A stretch of 64,000 bases of DNA. Origin: Acanthopleura granulata (lineage: Eukaryota > Mollusca > Polyplacophora > Chitonida > Chitonidae). Under the pieces are notes generated by a model. The model made no database searches. It was not told the origin of the DNA and saw nothing but the letters and a program-made list of their open reading frames with translations. Shown here piece after piece: positions 49,916 through 61,371 of this stretch. The stretch covers positions 34,279,011 through 34,343,010 of the forward strand of contig JABBOT010000001.1 of the NCBI GenBank assembly GCA_016165875.1, in the 5' to 3' direction. Position numbers and translations under genes: made by a program. Position 1 is the first letter of the stretch; each line of letters opens with the position of its first letter.

Positions 49916-52900
49916 GTAATGCAAAAGTTTGGGAGCGTCGGCGAACAGGAGAAGATGTTCAAGATGCTGGCAACATCATGTAGGTGATTCATGCAGCAAG
50001 TCTACCCGGTCTGTTCCTCAGACACCCTTCCCCACATCCCTCCAATAATTACCATTTACGACGTAATTACAAATGATTCCCCGCACTTACCGCACACAGG
50101 GTTAGTGATGTTACACGAGAGTTGGGAGGGTAATGTTGAGAGTGTCAAGAAATAGATCAATTCGGTCAGCACAGTTGTTGCCACATCCTCATAATGAACA
50201 CACATAAAAGTACTAGTTATGCAATCTTCTCTGCTTATATACAGTGAGCCTACTGGGTGCAGTAAATGATCGTTAATGCGTTCCTCTATAAATGTCAATG
50301 ATACCGCCAAGTCTGCGATCGACTGTAGATTCAGACATGATGAGCACACATAAATATTATAACACCTATGACCATTACTGTGAGTTATGTTCCTACTACC
50401 ATTGCATATAAAGTTAAGGTGCAAAGCGGAGGCCTACAACAATGATGTACCAGAATAAAGAACTGGGTCGAGTTCCACAAAATGATCACAGGCTAATAAC
50501 TGTTAGCATATGTATGTTACATGTGTCGCCATAATATTATAAATTCTACAAGTTCGTCCATAAATCTTTTATAGAAAAAAGGCTCAAGGTGATATTCAGT
50601 TTCCGTTTCCCGAAAGATGTTTTTTTTCATAAATACATTATAAAAATAAATGGAGAAATAAATATTTAAATAAAATATAAAAAAATAATACCAAAAGTAA
50701 AAGAAGCATTCTTGCCTATGTCAGACTTAAGCTATATGCATAAATGTAGTGCCACGGTGCAGCACTTTGCCACGGTGCAGCAGTTGCATCTGCCACACGC
50801 ACAATGATTTCTGCGCCAGGGATCAACGCCTATTTATATGCAGATGTAGCGATTTCTGGAAACCATTTCTTCACAGCACAGAATCTTTGTGAAGCAAGAT
50901 TTTGGAATGGTGGCTTCGCGGCATGCCCGGACCCGGTAAGGTCGATAGTCTCCTTGATGCCACTTTCCGCATGGGGCCGTAGTTTTTGCGGATGCCTTTT
51001 TACCAGATATTTTGGACATGAATCCCATTAATTCGCCTTTGAGACTATATTCAGAGATGATCGATTCATGATTGGGGGAAATAACCCTTAATGGTCTTTA
51101 TTCAAGAGGTGAAAAATTAACAACCTGGGAACATAGTATATCTACAAAGATTTTCTGTTGTTAAACCATTTTTCCGAATCAAGGATAATCCAACAAGGCA
51201 TGTTTTCTCTCAAAACAAACTGTTGTTACCAAAATGCCGAATGGTAAAGTCGCAGTAGTGTACTTATGTCCAAGTCTCATGAAAGCTCGCGGCTGATCGT
51301 CAGGAAATTGGCAAATCGTCGCAGAAAAAGCTGTACGAGTGGATATTCAATCATCAAACACACGCTAATGAAGATCAGATTTTTTGTTCAACCGTTTCAC
51401 AGCAAATGGACTTTATCGTCTTTAAACTGTGTGAGAAAGTTCTGCATAGTTTCCAGTCAAAAAGGCTGCGATTGTCAAAATGTATACCAGTATGTCAGTG
51501 ATAAAGACTTTTTACGCTTGCCAAAACATACATGTTTCAGCACAGTGATCCGCCTGAACGTTGGTCGGTTAAGCTTATTACTGCTTCTGTCTTTTAATCC
51601 AGCGAGAAACGTTGACTTTCGTGAAACATGACCATCAACAAACAGTGCTCCTTTTTGACCAACTGGTCGGATTTTGGGTTGTGTGAATGGCTATATAACA
51701 TCAAATATAGGACATGACATCGCCAAGCTGCACCTAATTTGTTCACCAAAAATGTAAATGAACATATTTTAAGTCATATACCCCGAAAGACCTTGAGGTA
51801 AGAATCATGTTGCATTTAACAGCGTTCTCTTTATTTACGACCAATACTTACCCCATTCACAACTCTGTAGGTAAGGCTACGAATTTCCGGTTATTTAATC
51901 ACTTGCAGACATTCCAAACTACAATACAATGTCTGATTCCAAAGATGCGCTGTAAGACTAAAAAACGCTGAGATTGATTCACGTGCTAATCTGGGTATTC
52001 TGTCAAAGAACGATTAATCAACTGGCTCGACGGAATGCCAAGAAAAAAAAAAAAAAGAAAACAACAACACAAAACAAACAAAACTAATCTGTTATTCCGC
52101 TTCTCTAGCCGTGATCAACAACACAGGGACTAAGAACGTGGTTATTTCATATAATCGGGCTGATAAGTTATTTATCATCCACAGCTTGAGGCGAATGTGT
52201 TTTTCCTCATGTTTGGGAGAGATGTGGGACGTGAGGCAGTTAATTGGAGGAACGTATGGGTTGATTCTGTGATAAAAGCAGCTTGTCATCCAAGGTCTCT
52301 TGCTTGTTCGGGGTTATTATACTAACAGAGAGCATTTACATCCCCACTGCCATATGGCTAAAAAGCTCCAATACAATACAGACGACTACAAGATTAAAAC
52401 CGAGGAAGCCACGACAATACAATAAATCTAATTAATAACTCAGCGCTAACATTAAATCTATTCAATTCCGTGCAATTAGTTTGTTGTCAGTAACTGTCAT
52501 ACAAAACACCAGTTTCATGAATTTCTTTGAATACCGGAGATAACTGTTTAGACATTATTTAACACTTGAGCTACGCTTTTGTCTGTTAGGGTTATGCAAA
52601 TAGCAAATGTATGAAAAAGACAACGAACCAGGTGTGATCCTCACACTCCTAGTTCGATTTCAGTCAGCTGTTCTAATCACCTGGCAGGTGGCAAGAACGT
52701 ATAGAAAACACGTGAGTAACCGTTGTGAGTCAAATCGATACTTTATTTGGCTTTATCCATACCAAACAGGTCCATTGTATAACTGGGACATCATGTAATT
52801 CAATGTTAAAATTGATTCCCTATTATTTCGTCCCTTCTGTCACTTGATCGTGGTGAGTCATGTTAAAATGTGTTGATCCATGTCTAATAAAACCAGACGA

Positions 52901-54209
52901 ACTCACAAATAACATACGTAAACCTGCTGATAAGTCTCACAAACATTCCGGTAACATACATGTCTATAAACCACTCGATATTGCTTACTGTTGATCTTTG
53001 GTTATTTACATGATTTTTCAAGCTTTGTAAAGCCCCAGACATCATTCTTAAAGCTCGCAAGTTTAATTACTAAGCTTTGAATACCACTTTCAATTCTGGA
53101 AAGCATTCCAACATTTTGAACTTTGCTTATAAACCTTTTGAACTTATTTTAAAACCTAACCAAAGCAATAGCTCTGAAAATCCTATTAGTTCTACTAAAT
53201 CAATTTGAAGCTGAATAAAATGTTGAAAGTTTTAAAAAAAAATTAAGATATTTGCAGACGTTCAGAATTTCTCTTCAAGAAAAAATACAAAATGGTTCTC
53301 AGAATAGGAATGATGCACGTCACAAAATAATACAACAAAGAAGCTTCTTTGTATTGCTATTAACCTGAAAGTTTTAGAAAGAAAGGAAAGCAGAATTTAA
53401 ATCCTCTCTACTTTACCAACCCAACCTCATTAAACACCATACATCTGTTCTGTCGGGGACAAAGAAAGAATCTCTTGTATGCTGAAAAATGCCATAGTGA
53501 GTGGCCTTTACCTGCACATGAGTACCTGCAATGTTTAGTCTTAGGCAAAAAAAAAATGTGTTCCAGTAGGATGTTTATTGATTCTGAAAGGACGATAGTT
53601 TAACGGTAAGATACCAAACATCAACTTAAGAAACAAATATAATATGGTGGTGGAGCTTAAACTTATAAAAAAAATTAAAACAGAGAATGGAAACGAAAAG
53701 AACAAACGAAATTTATTACTGGTGTCCGAGGTAAGGATGTTGAAGTTCACATTACACAGAATGTCGATTTAGCATGTTTTGACAGAGTAGAGAAGAGAAT
53801 GTGTTATCTGACGGCCTCATTACCCCGTGCTTTTGTCCAGCAAAGAAGGTTCAATTCTTGGCTTTGAGCTCATGACCAGTTTGTTAAAATGGTTAAAATA
53901 GCTGTATTCTTTACACTGACAAGTGCGATCCTCCAACAAAGGATCGATTGAATAATGTCTAAAGTAGGACAACTCGGGAGGCCTTCATCTTCGTGTCTGG
54001 AAAATACCGATGTTTCTGGACACAGATCTCTCATCTACAACACTATACTCTTTCGGTGCATTTCACCCTGGGGTAAAACTAATTCCTGGTTGTGGTAAAG
54101 CTTTCATATCTAACACTGACAGCTAGTCGGTCAGAGCCAAGATTTGGCGGCCGAGCGTCGGTCGTGCGCATGGACTGCGCTGCGCCAATGGTTAACCCCT
54201 TATATTTTG

Positions 54210-54217
54210 TGACGTCA
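54210..54217 (+). promoter_or_regulatory. CRE-type palindrome, head of U5
   Basis: Perfect TGACGTCA in the same setting as at 40993; CCTATTTAACTAAAAGC follows at 54303. Confidence 0.3.
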
Positions 54218-54587
54218 TCCTGGCATAACATTAATCATCTGAGAGAAGTTCGGATGACCGTGTGCCTGTGCGTGTGTGCAAACACCCACCATTCAACTGA
54301 ACAACCTATTTAACTAAAAGCCCCTTGGACAAGGCTGCTGTAAAGTTAAAAGGATTTCTCCAACGTCCTATTCATTAAAGTGTGCTTAACCAACGGGCGA
54401 AAGACAAGAATCTGATAGGTGCAGAAGTGGCCAGCTAATCAGACAGGCGCCAGAATGGAGTTGAAGACAGGCGGTCCGGCGGGCCACGTTGATTACAACA
54501 TGGCATCATTTAAAACTCTGTCCCCACCTCGGGAAACCCCTTTACGTGGTCTCTCCAATTTGTCCGCCTCATCTTTTCAACGTTAAC

Positions 54588-54677
54588 ATGGCGATGGCAC
54601 TTTATAAGCAGCTGTTTCATACACTTGCGCTCGATTGCCATGTAGATTACGTATTAACTTTGCGCTTGTGTCCTTAA
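54588..54677 (+). CDS. Candidate micro-ORF, unit U5 copy
   Basis: Twenty-nine codons, MAMALYKQLFHTLALDCHVD then ending LRLCP; ATG context AACATGGCG as in U1. Cleanest copy with U1. Confidence 0.22.
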   Translation: MAMALYKQLFHTLALDCHVDYVLTLRLCP

Positions 54678-55749
54678 GTAATGCGAAAGTCCGGAAGCGT
54701 CGGCGAACAGGGAAGGTCGAGAAGATGTTGGAGAACATTATGTAGGTGATTTATATAGGTGGTTTATGTGGCAGGTCAACAAGGTCCGTTCCTCAGACAC
54801 ACTTCCCCACATCTCTACAGTAACCACCACGATATTCACGGCGTAATTACAGATGATTCCCGCATATACCACATGCGCCGAGGTAGTAATTTTACAGGAG
54901 TGTTGCGAGAGTAATATAGAAAGCGTCAAGGAATAGATAAATTCTTTAAGCTCAGTTGTTACCGCATGCTCCTAATGGGCATACATAAAGACCCTAGTTA
55001 TGGAATCTCCTCTGTTTGTATACATTGTGCCAACTGGCCTGGATCGATGATCATTAAGCTTTACCCCACTAATCTGGTCTGATGTTGCGGCGAAATCTCA
55101 GATCGAATATAGATTCAGATATCCTAAACACACATAACTATGTCAGCACCTATGGTCATTATCTTGGATCACGTTCTCAGCAGTTACTACACTTGCATAC
55201 AAACACTTGCATACAAACGTGTTTCGGAAGATGTATTTCGTAAATAAATATTAAAATATATGTATACACAAATAAATAGTTAAAAAAGCGTAAAAAGAAT
55301 GCCAAAATAAAAACGTTCTATAAAAACGCATTCTAGTGTTAAACACGCTTTTAACCTATGCATAAAAGTAATGCCACTTTACAGTCGTTCACTTATCAGT
55401 TGCCTCTGAAAAAAGACAAGTGATTTCTGCTCGAAATTCATATGTAGATATTACAATTTCTATAAAGCATTCCTCCACAGCACAGAAACTTTCTCATCCA
55501 AGACTTTGGAATGGTGCTTCCTGGGGCGGGTGTGATAGACTCTTAACGCTCAACAGAAGTTAATACTACTTTCCCAATGGAACCGTGGCTTTTATGGATG
55601 CCTTTTCACCAGGATTTTCTGGATCTGAATCCCCTTCATTCCACTTTAACCTTAAATTCCTGATGATCAAGATTATAACCTTAAAAATAAACCTTTCACC
55701 ACCTTTGTTCAAAAGATAAAAATTAGCAGTCTGTGCAGAAAAAGATATC

Positions 55750-56172
55750 ATGGTAGATCTTCAAAGATTTTTTGTTGCTAAACCTTTTTTCAGATGCATA
55801 GATAATCCGACAAGACACGTTTTCTCTCAAAACAAACTGTTTTTACCAAGTATGTCGATTGGTAAAGTCGCAGTGGTGTACAGTACTTATATCCAAGTCT
55901 CATCAAAGCTCGCGGCTGATCGCCAGGAAATGACTACATCGATCAAGATAGCCTTTGTAATATATGTCCGCGGGTTCGCGCACTTGCCAAATCGCCGCAG
56001 AAAAAAGTGTGCGAGAGGATATTCAATCATCAAACACTCGCTAATGAAGATGATATTTTTTTGTTCAATCGTCTCACAGCAAATGGCCCGCATTCCATAT
56101 AACGGGCGTCTGTCCATTTTTAACGATGGGAAATTTTTTTTGTGTAGTTTCCAGTCAAAGAAATTACAGTAA
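55750..56172 (+). other. Array-borne open frame, unit U5 copy (longest)
   Basis: One hundred and forty codons from the first ATG; the part shared with other units begins MSIGKVAVVYSTYIQVSSK at 55852. No recognised domain, no signal peptide. A minus-strand frame (55887-56117) covers the same bases and is equally long in part, which weakens the case for either. Confidence 0.15.
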
Positions 56173-56890
56173 AGGCTTTAATTGTCAAAACGTATACAAA
56201 TATGCCAATGACAAAAACTCTTCGCCCCCAGCAAATACACTGATGTTGCGTTTTAGTGTTCCATTCAAATATTGATCGATTGATCTTATTGTTGCTTATA
56301 TCTTTTGATCCAACGAGAAACGTTGTATTACATGTAATATGACTGTAAACAAAACGTGCATGATTATGAGAAATATGACGTGGTATAGTCAACAGGCACC
56401 TAATTTGTTTACCCAAATAATGAGTCGGAAAAATCGATGATAAGCCTTGTCAAAATAGCCAGATGTAAGATATCTTAAGTCATAGACCTATACATACCGT
56501 GCGGTTGTAACGGTGTTGTATTTATTTTACAGCGTTCTCTTCATTTATGATTAATACTGACATCTAGCACAACTGTGAACGCAACGCCACGACGTAATGA
56601 GGACTTGAGCGCTTTTACACATTCCACAGATCAGTACAATGTCTGATTCCAAGGATCCGCTTTAAGCATAAAAAAGTGCAGAGTTTGAGTCACGCGCTAA
56701 TATGGGCGTTCTATCACTGGACGATTATTTCGTTCGCCCGAGGGGATGCAAAAACAAATCTATACCCCTACCTTTTTGAGCCGTGATAATCAACACAGGG
56801 ACTAAGAACGTGGTAATTTCAAATAATTGAGTTGATAAGTTATTTATCATCCGCAGCTTAAGGCGAACATGTTTTTTGTTTGTGATGTTT

Positions 56891-57254
56891 GGATCTGTCA
56901 TATCGGGATGAGGAGCTCCAGTACGTTAGAAGAGACCATAACATGTAGAGTAAAACCACAGCAGCGAAAGCAGGGCGATAATTGTCAAATGGTCAGACGT
57001 AACGGGTGAAATTATGTCTCTCGTCAATATACCTAAGTTTTTATTCTTATATGTAAACTCTTACACCCTTAAATAGAACCAACTTAACCACCCCCTAAAA
57101 CCATGGCTTAAGCAGAATTCGTTAACAAATTGTGATCTCAATCGCAATTTACAGAACTTCACTGGCCTGGAATTACCGAAAATGCTGTGCCGTCATCACA
57201 CGCCATAGCCCATCACCTTCCATGTGTCAGATTATTGGAGAAAAACAGAACACT
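56891..57254. other. No recognisable feature
   Basis: Unique sequence between the array end and a SINE fragment. Confidence 0.4.
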
Positions 57255-57350
57255 GGTGCTGAATTTATTTATTTATTTGATTGGTGTTTTACGCTGTGCT
57301 CAAGATGGACGACCATCCGCAGGTTACTATCACACGCTGGTACTGAAGAG
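57255..57350 (-). repeat. SINE-1 fragment with internal deletion
   Basis: AATTTATTTATTTATTTG, GGTGTTTTACGCTGTGCTC, then directly GACGACCATCCGCAGGTTAC: about 70 bases of body present in full copies are missing between the two parts. Confidence 0.8.
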
Positions 57351-57539
57351 GTGTCCTGTCAACTTATGTACTAAGGACTACGTTCTGTGTATCTGAATAG
57401 AATGAACACTAGCGGGGACACTGCACACGTAATTGTGAAAATATACCTGCAGAAAGTAAATTTCAGACTTGCGCGCTACCGTATCTGTTCCATCGAGGAA
57501 ATACAATACATGGGTTGGGGTTTCACACTCCCATGACCT

Positions 57540-57820
57540 GACAAGACAACACAAATACTGAACTTGGCCAGGTCTAGGGCGTTTCGCCGTTGCATTACAA
57601 AACAAGACAAGAGAAGAACTTGGGTTTCACTCTTCCAAGAATAGACAAGACAAGACAAGGACTGGAAATGAACATACAAGCAACGTTTCGTAGTTCCATT
57701 AACAAGCAGTAGAGTTTGACTCTACCATGGCCAGACAAGGTAACGCAGAGTTTGGGCTTGCACAGAATCAGGGTGATTCGCCATTCATCACCAGATAAGA
57801 CAATACAAACAGGGCTCGCA
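57540..57820 (+). repeat. Degenerate ~50-80-bp repeat cluster
   Basis: ACAAGACAA-type starts recur near 57540, 57603, 57651, 57735 and 57797, often followed within 15-30 bases by ACTTGG, CTTGGG or TTTGGGC. Spacing is irregular (about 49-84), so the original period is uncertain. Confidence 0.5.
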
Positions 57821-58235
57821 AAAGGGCTCGATGTGCTTCACTCCTCACAATGCACACAAAACAGAGACACAACATAGCAAGATACTTCCGTAAGACAGAG
57901 TAAAGTTCGATTATTGAGAGGCACAGGTGATCCTTACATTTAAGACCAAGATCTATCGACAGAGCGTTTGCAGGGAACAGTGGAACATGTGAGCTATCAT
58001 CATTGGATGTGAAGACAAAAATGGAACAGATGAATTTGGTCACTATCGACACTTTTGTCACTGTTAGCTTTTTGGAGATGTTAACTGATATACCCCAGCT
58101 GTCAACTCGTTTTTTAGCAATCATCGTCAGGGAATACATCGCATAGATAAGATTTTCTACACTGATATACCGAGACCAGCGAGAATACTGGCTCAAGTGA
58201 AACTCAAACTGACGACTTAGGGTGTCTAACTCCAC
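57768..58235 (-). other. Longest open frame in the window, unknown
   Basis: One hundred and fifty-five codons on the minus strand, beginning MELDTLSRQFEFHLSQYSRW. It overlaps the degenerate repeat cluster at its 3' end. A 67-base part (58116-58182) is duplicated, partly inverted, at 59172-59233. No signal peptide or domain is recognised; the tail has hydrophobic stretches (LAMLCLCFVCIV). It sits immediately downstream of the LINE 3' end and could be host sequence or an eroded element. Coding status is doubtful. Confidence 0.15.
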
Positions 58236-58239
58236 TGTA

Positions 58240-59010
58240 ATAATTTTTTCTCTTGAAAAACATGTTTATTCAAATGAATAGGTTACATCAACCAGAAGCA
58301 GGTACAACCTTTATATTAAAATAAAACAAATATCACCCGTTAGTTAAAGGTTGTACCGCCCTGTCATCGACAGAAACTATATACAATCGGCACTTTTCTG
58401 TGGTAAGTTTACATCAATATTACCTGAGTTGTCAAGTTAGAAGTAGGGGCCCATAAGGAGAGCCCGGCTTTTAAAAGGTTGTGAGGTTTGACCCAAGTAT
58501 AGTGCAAACTATAAAATGTTTGCTTACACTGGTTTAAAAATAACTTCAGGGTGAACAGTTTTATCATCAAAGATGAGCAATTTCCTGGCTTTGTAGATAG
58601 CCAGCCTAGCCAAACTACAAACGCGGTTAACGAAGAAATAATTGACATACTTTGAGTATTTTGCTACCCCAAAAAACATGAAATACTGAAAAGGAATTTT
58701 TGCTTCAAGTAGCCGCTGTTTCAAACCTATACAATGACTCAATTATGTCGGAAACGTATGCAATAAAACCTTTTGGACGGTCACACTTTACAAAGACGTG
58801 AAACAGACCTTCTGCGTGGCCATTGCAAAAAAACACACAAAAATTTGTATCGATCACTCCAAACCTACTCAATTTTTGCCTAGTATATACAGCATTATGT
58901 TTTAGTTTCCAGTCTAACAGGATACTTTCTGGACATGTCCTTGGAAGACCTACGTTTATCCAGCTGTCCACCAAACCATAAAGCTGGGGAAAAAACGCTA
59001 CCAATATTCA
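58240..59010 (-). pseudogene. 5'-truncated LINE: end of reverse transcriptase ORF and 3' UTR
   Basis: On the minus strand 59004-58705 encodes a segment with a zinc-finger-like C-x3-C ... E-x3-H-x4-C pattern (CVFFCNGHAEGLFHVFVKC). This resembles the cysteine/histidine end region seen after the reverse transcriptase of many LINE ORF2 proteins. The frame then shifts near 58705-58742 and continues as 58742-58524 (SLARLAIYKARKLLIFDD). The 3' UTR includes TTTCTGTCGATGACAGGGCG and an AATAAA near 58270, ending in an A-rich GAGAAAAAA at about 58243. Frameshifted and missing more than 80% of a LINE, so inactive. The clade cannot be assigned by eye. Confidence 0.7.
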
Positions 59011-59011
59011 T

Positions 59012-59052
59012 ATGCCGCGGATCCACCGCTCTACCAACTGAGCTACTAAGCC
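59012..59052 (-). repeat. tRNA-derived fragment (SINE head) beside the LINE
   Basis: On the minus strand it reads GGCTTAGTAGCTCAGTTGGT then AGAGCGGTGGATCC. This is a clear tRNA 5' half: D arm GCTC ... GAGC and A-box consensus TAGCTCAGTTGG. The T-arm/B box is missing: sequence changes to LINE about 10 bases after GCGGCATATG. It is not an intact tRNA gene. Confidence 0.75.
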
Positions 59053-60179
59053 AGATGGGAACGGCTCTCTTGTTAGAGTCCAGTTATATGAAGTAAATGG
59101 TTTATTCACAGATACATACAACACTTATAATGCTATGTACCAACAGACACCTCAGTGCCTCGAAAGCAATAAGCAATCATCGTCAGGGAATACATCGAAT
59201 AGATATGATTTCGCTGGTCTCGATATATCAGTGAAGGAAATCATACCTGTCTTTAGTTTTAGTGATAAATTTTATAGTGAAAACGATCATACGTTTAGTT
59301 GTCAGATTTACCCTTTTCCCTTAAATGTAAAGGATCAATTTGTGTTTTGGTATGAGTTTAATACACATCTCGCTTTTAACGGACAGAATTCACTTTGGTG
59401 TAAGTGATCACTGTATACTACAGACACAAGCCATCGTTGTTAATATCAACCAAACTGTGCTTGGATGCTTGGCTCCATAATAAAGGTGTATCCACCTAAA
59501 ATACAACATAAATCATACGCTAACAGTAACGGATAAGGAGCCAAAAATTGTTTGGTTGTATTATCACCACAAATTTCGACTACTGACTGTTGACAGGAAG
59601 GTATCGTGTATCATGTTGGATCAGCTTACGTTACATGACGGGATCTCGATATGTCTAGCTCTCCCCCCACCCCCTCCTCGGCGAGTCCGTCTTTCAACAG
59701 CCGGGTAATTAGTGCCGGTTCCTGGATCAGTGCTTGGATAACACTGGCGAGCAATAACGCTGTCTCTATATACGGGACAACAAAGCCGGTTCTCGACGAC
59801 GTAGTATTATTTGAACCAAATACAGACAGGACTTCACCTACGGTATAATCTCGTGGGGTTATTCATCGACATCCTTACTCTACCGAATGATAATTGGCAA
59901 TGGTAGTTTTTACCATTCTCTACCCTATCTTTGCTTGGTTCAGTTAGAAAAAATGTCCCTCAGTAAATGTCTTTCCTGGCGGAAACAAGAATCCGTATGC
60001 TGCCTTAACAGGTCCAGGTTGAATTACAGCCACAAATGAGTTTGCCGTAGAATAAAATGAGTGTCCGACGTCAGAATACTGCATTGTTCTGTGATATCTT
60101 GTATTTTCTTGACCACAAGTTACCATCCTCAGGGATACACCGCTTAGATGCCTGTCAGTTCCCGCTAGTGGTGTATCAA
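59053..60179. other. No confident gene; rearranged and open-frame sequence
   Basis: Contains the duplicated/inverted copy at 59172-59233 and a 90-codon plus frame over it (59135-59407). Two minus-strand open stretches (59944-60190 and about 59640-59848) follow one another without a convincing splice junction. None shows a recognised domain. Confidence 0.35.
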
Positions 60180-60190
60180 TGGCGTTGGTA
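59944..60190 (-). other. Minus-strand open frame of protein-like character, unknown
   Basis: The annotated ATG at 60126 begins MVTCGQENTRYHRTMQYSD. The frame is open further upstream to about 60190 (VTNAIDTPLAGTDRHLSG), giving about 82 codons ending AYGFLFPPGKTFTEGHFF. Balanced composition without low complexity makes it the most protein-like frame of the right arm. The upstream part partly overlaps the start of repeat R copy 3. No family recognised; could be a relic exon. Confidence 0.2.
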
Positions 60191-60475
60191 ACACAACGAC
60201 ATCATATACTGAAATGGTACGAGATTTGGATACTAGTTTTATTCATCCCCCGACCACATTTACTGCGTCTTTGTGTCATCACTGAAAATTGTTCATTGCT
60301 TCTCCTTGCATGAATCCGTCTTATTTTTTTCCTATTTTATATACTTTCTTATCTCTTTGGTGGCTTGAACTATTTACCGTTTTGGAAATTGGTTTTCAGA
60401 TTATTGATTCGGAACGCCCATTTTTCTTGACGGCTGATATACGAATGTATATAGCGTCCCGAAATACAGATTTTC
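60180..60475 (+). repeat. Dispersed repeat R, copy 3
   Basis: GAGATTTGGATACTAGTTTTATTC (60219), TTGCATGAATCCGTC (60306), GGAAATTGGTTTTCAG (60384), ATTGATTCGGAACGCC (60402), TTGACGGCTG (60429) and ATACGAATG (60440) match R copies at 28.1 and 34.6 kb in the same order. This copy is uninterrupted. Confidence 0.7.
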
Positions 60476-61263
60476 GCGAAACATGACTCCAGTGTTCGGA
60501 GTTTCACTTATTTCATTCCAGGTCCAGACTGAACTAGTGAACTTTGTAATCGTATTTTTTTTTAGAGTAGTACCACAAAACCATACGCTAACAAGGTTGG
60601 GTCCTCTATAGCTTACACATATCCGGTGTACAATCATTCATGTTAAAATTAATGCCAGAAAATAAGCAACATTACACGTTTGTATTGATCAAAATATCGC
60701 GTGAATCGACTAGTGCTATTGATATATTGAAATACAGGGTTGAGAACAAGCTTACTTGTTTCGAGTATAAAGTAAAACAAACACTATATCCACTAAAGTG
60801 GATATTTACCAGTTGCTCCGGTAGCATATCAGGACATACACTATAGTGGATCCCGGTGACCTTAGGGGGGAAGCTCTTGACCAGTGCAAGAGTTACTATA
60901 AAGAGTAAACACTTACTTATTACACATATAAAACTGCTAGTGACGTTTATAATCTGTGCGTTCACCACGAAGTACTCTAATTTTCTCAGTATCTTTATCA
61001 GAATTCTATACACTAAAAATGTACTGCCGATAACAGGTATTGCGTACCGGAAACACTGATATAAGGTAAGATATTATGTGGTACGTAATATTTTCACAAG
61101 ATTACACACAAGTAACTAATGGCTAAAAAAAGTTGCCTAGTTTGATGAAAGAGATCCTTATTGTTCACCATCGAATACACCATCAGCGAGCAGCTGATGC
61201 AAAGCTGATGGTCTAGCTATGGTATACATTCGAACAATTAATATCATATGTACTATTTCTTCA

Positions 61264-61326
61264 CAAAGGTTTTCGTCGATGGCCGTTAAAAAAAGTGCGT
61301 TTTCGTCGATGGCCGTTAAAAACAGA
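61264..61326 (+). repeat. 34-bp tandem duplication
   Basis: TTTTCGTCGATGGCCGTTAA occurs twice (61269 and 61303), spaced 34 bases, both followed by AAAA. Just upstream an inverted repeat ACCATCAGC / GCTGATGGT spans 61180-61213. Confidence 0.85.
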
Positions 61327-61371
61327 TTGATTGGTTTGCTCTCCAGAATATGTCCGCTAAAAAGTACGTTG

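Larger units (their letters stand above)
49436..54209 (+). repeat. Tandem array unit U4 (4.8 kb)
   Basis: Starts at TGACGTCA (49436-49443). The most complete unit without inserted elements: it has TTTATCATCCACAGCTTGAG (52170), ATACCGGAGATAACTG (52532), AAATGGTTCTCAGAATAGG (53289) and GGACACAGATCTCTCATC (54018). The 37.46-kb-type frame is destroyed by a deletion near 51.26-51.31 kb. Confidence 0.85.
54210..56890 (+). repeat. Tandem array unit U5 (partial, 2.7 kb)
   Basis: Starts at TGACGTCA (54210-54217) and follows the unit order to GTTGATAAGTTATTTATCATC (56830) and GATGTTTGG (56886). It stops just where the AG-rich tract begins in U1 and U3. After this point the sequence is unrelated, so the array ends inside a unit. 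Confidence 0.85.
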
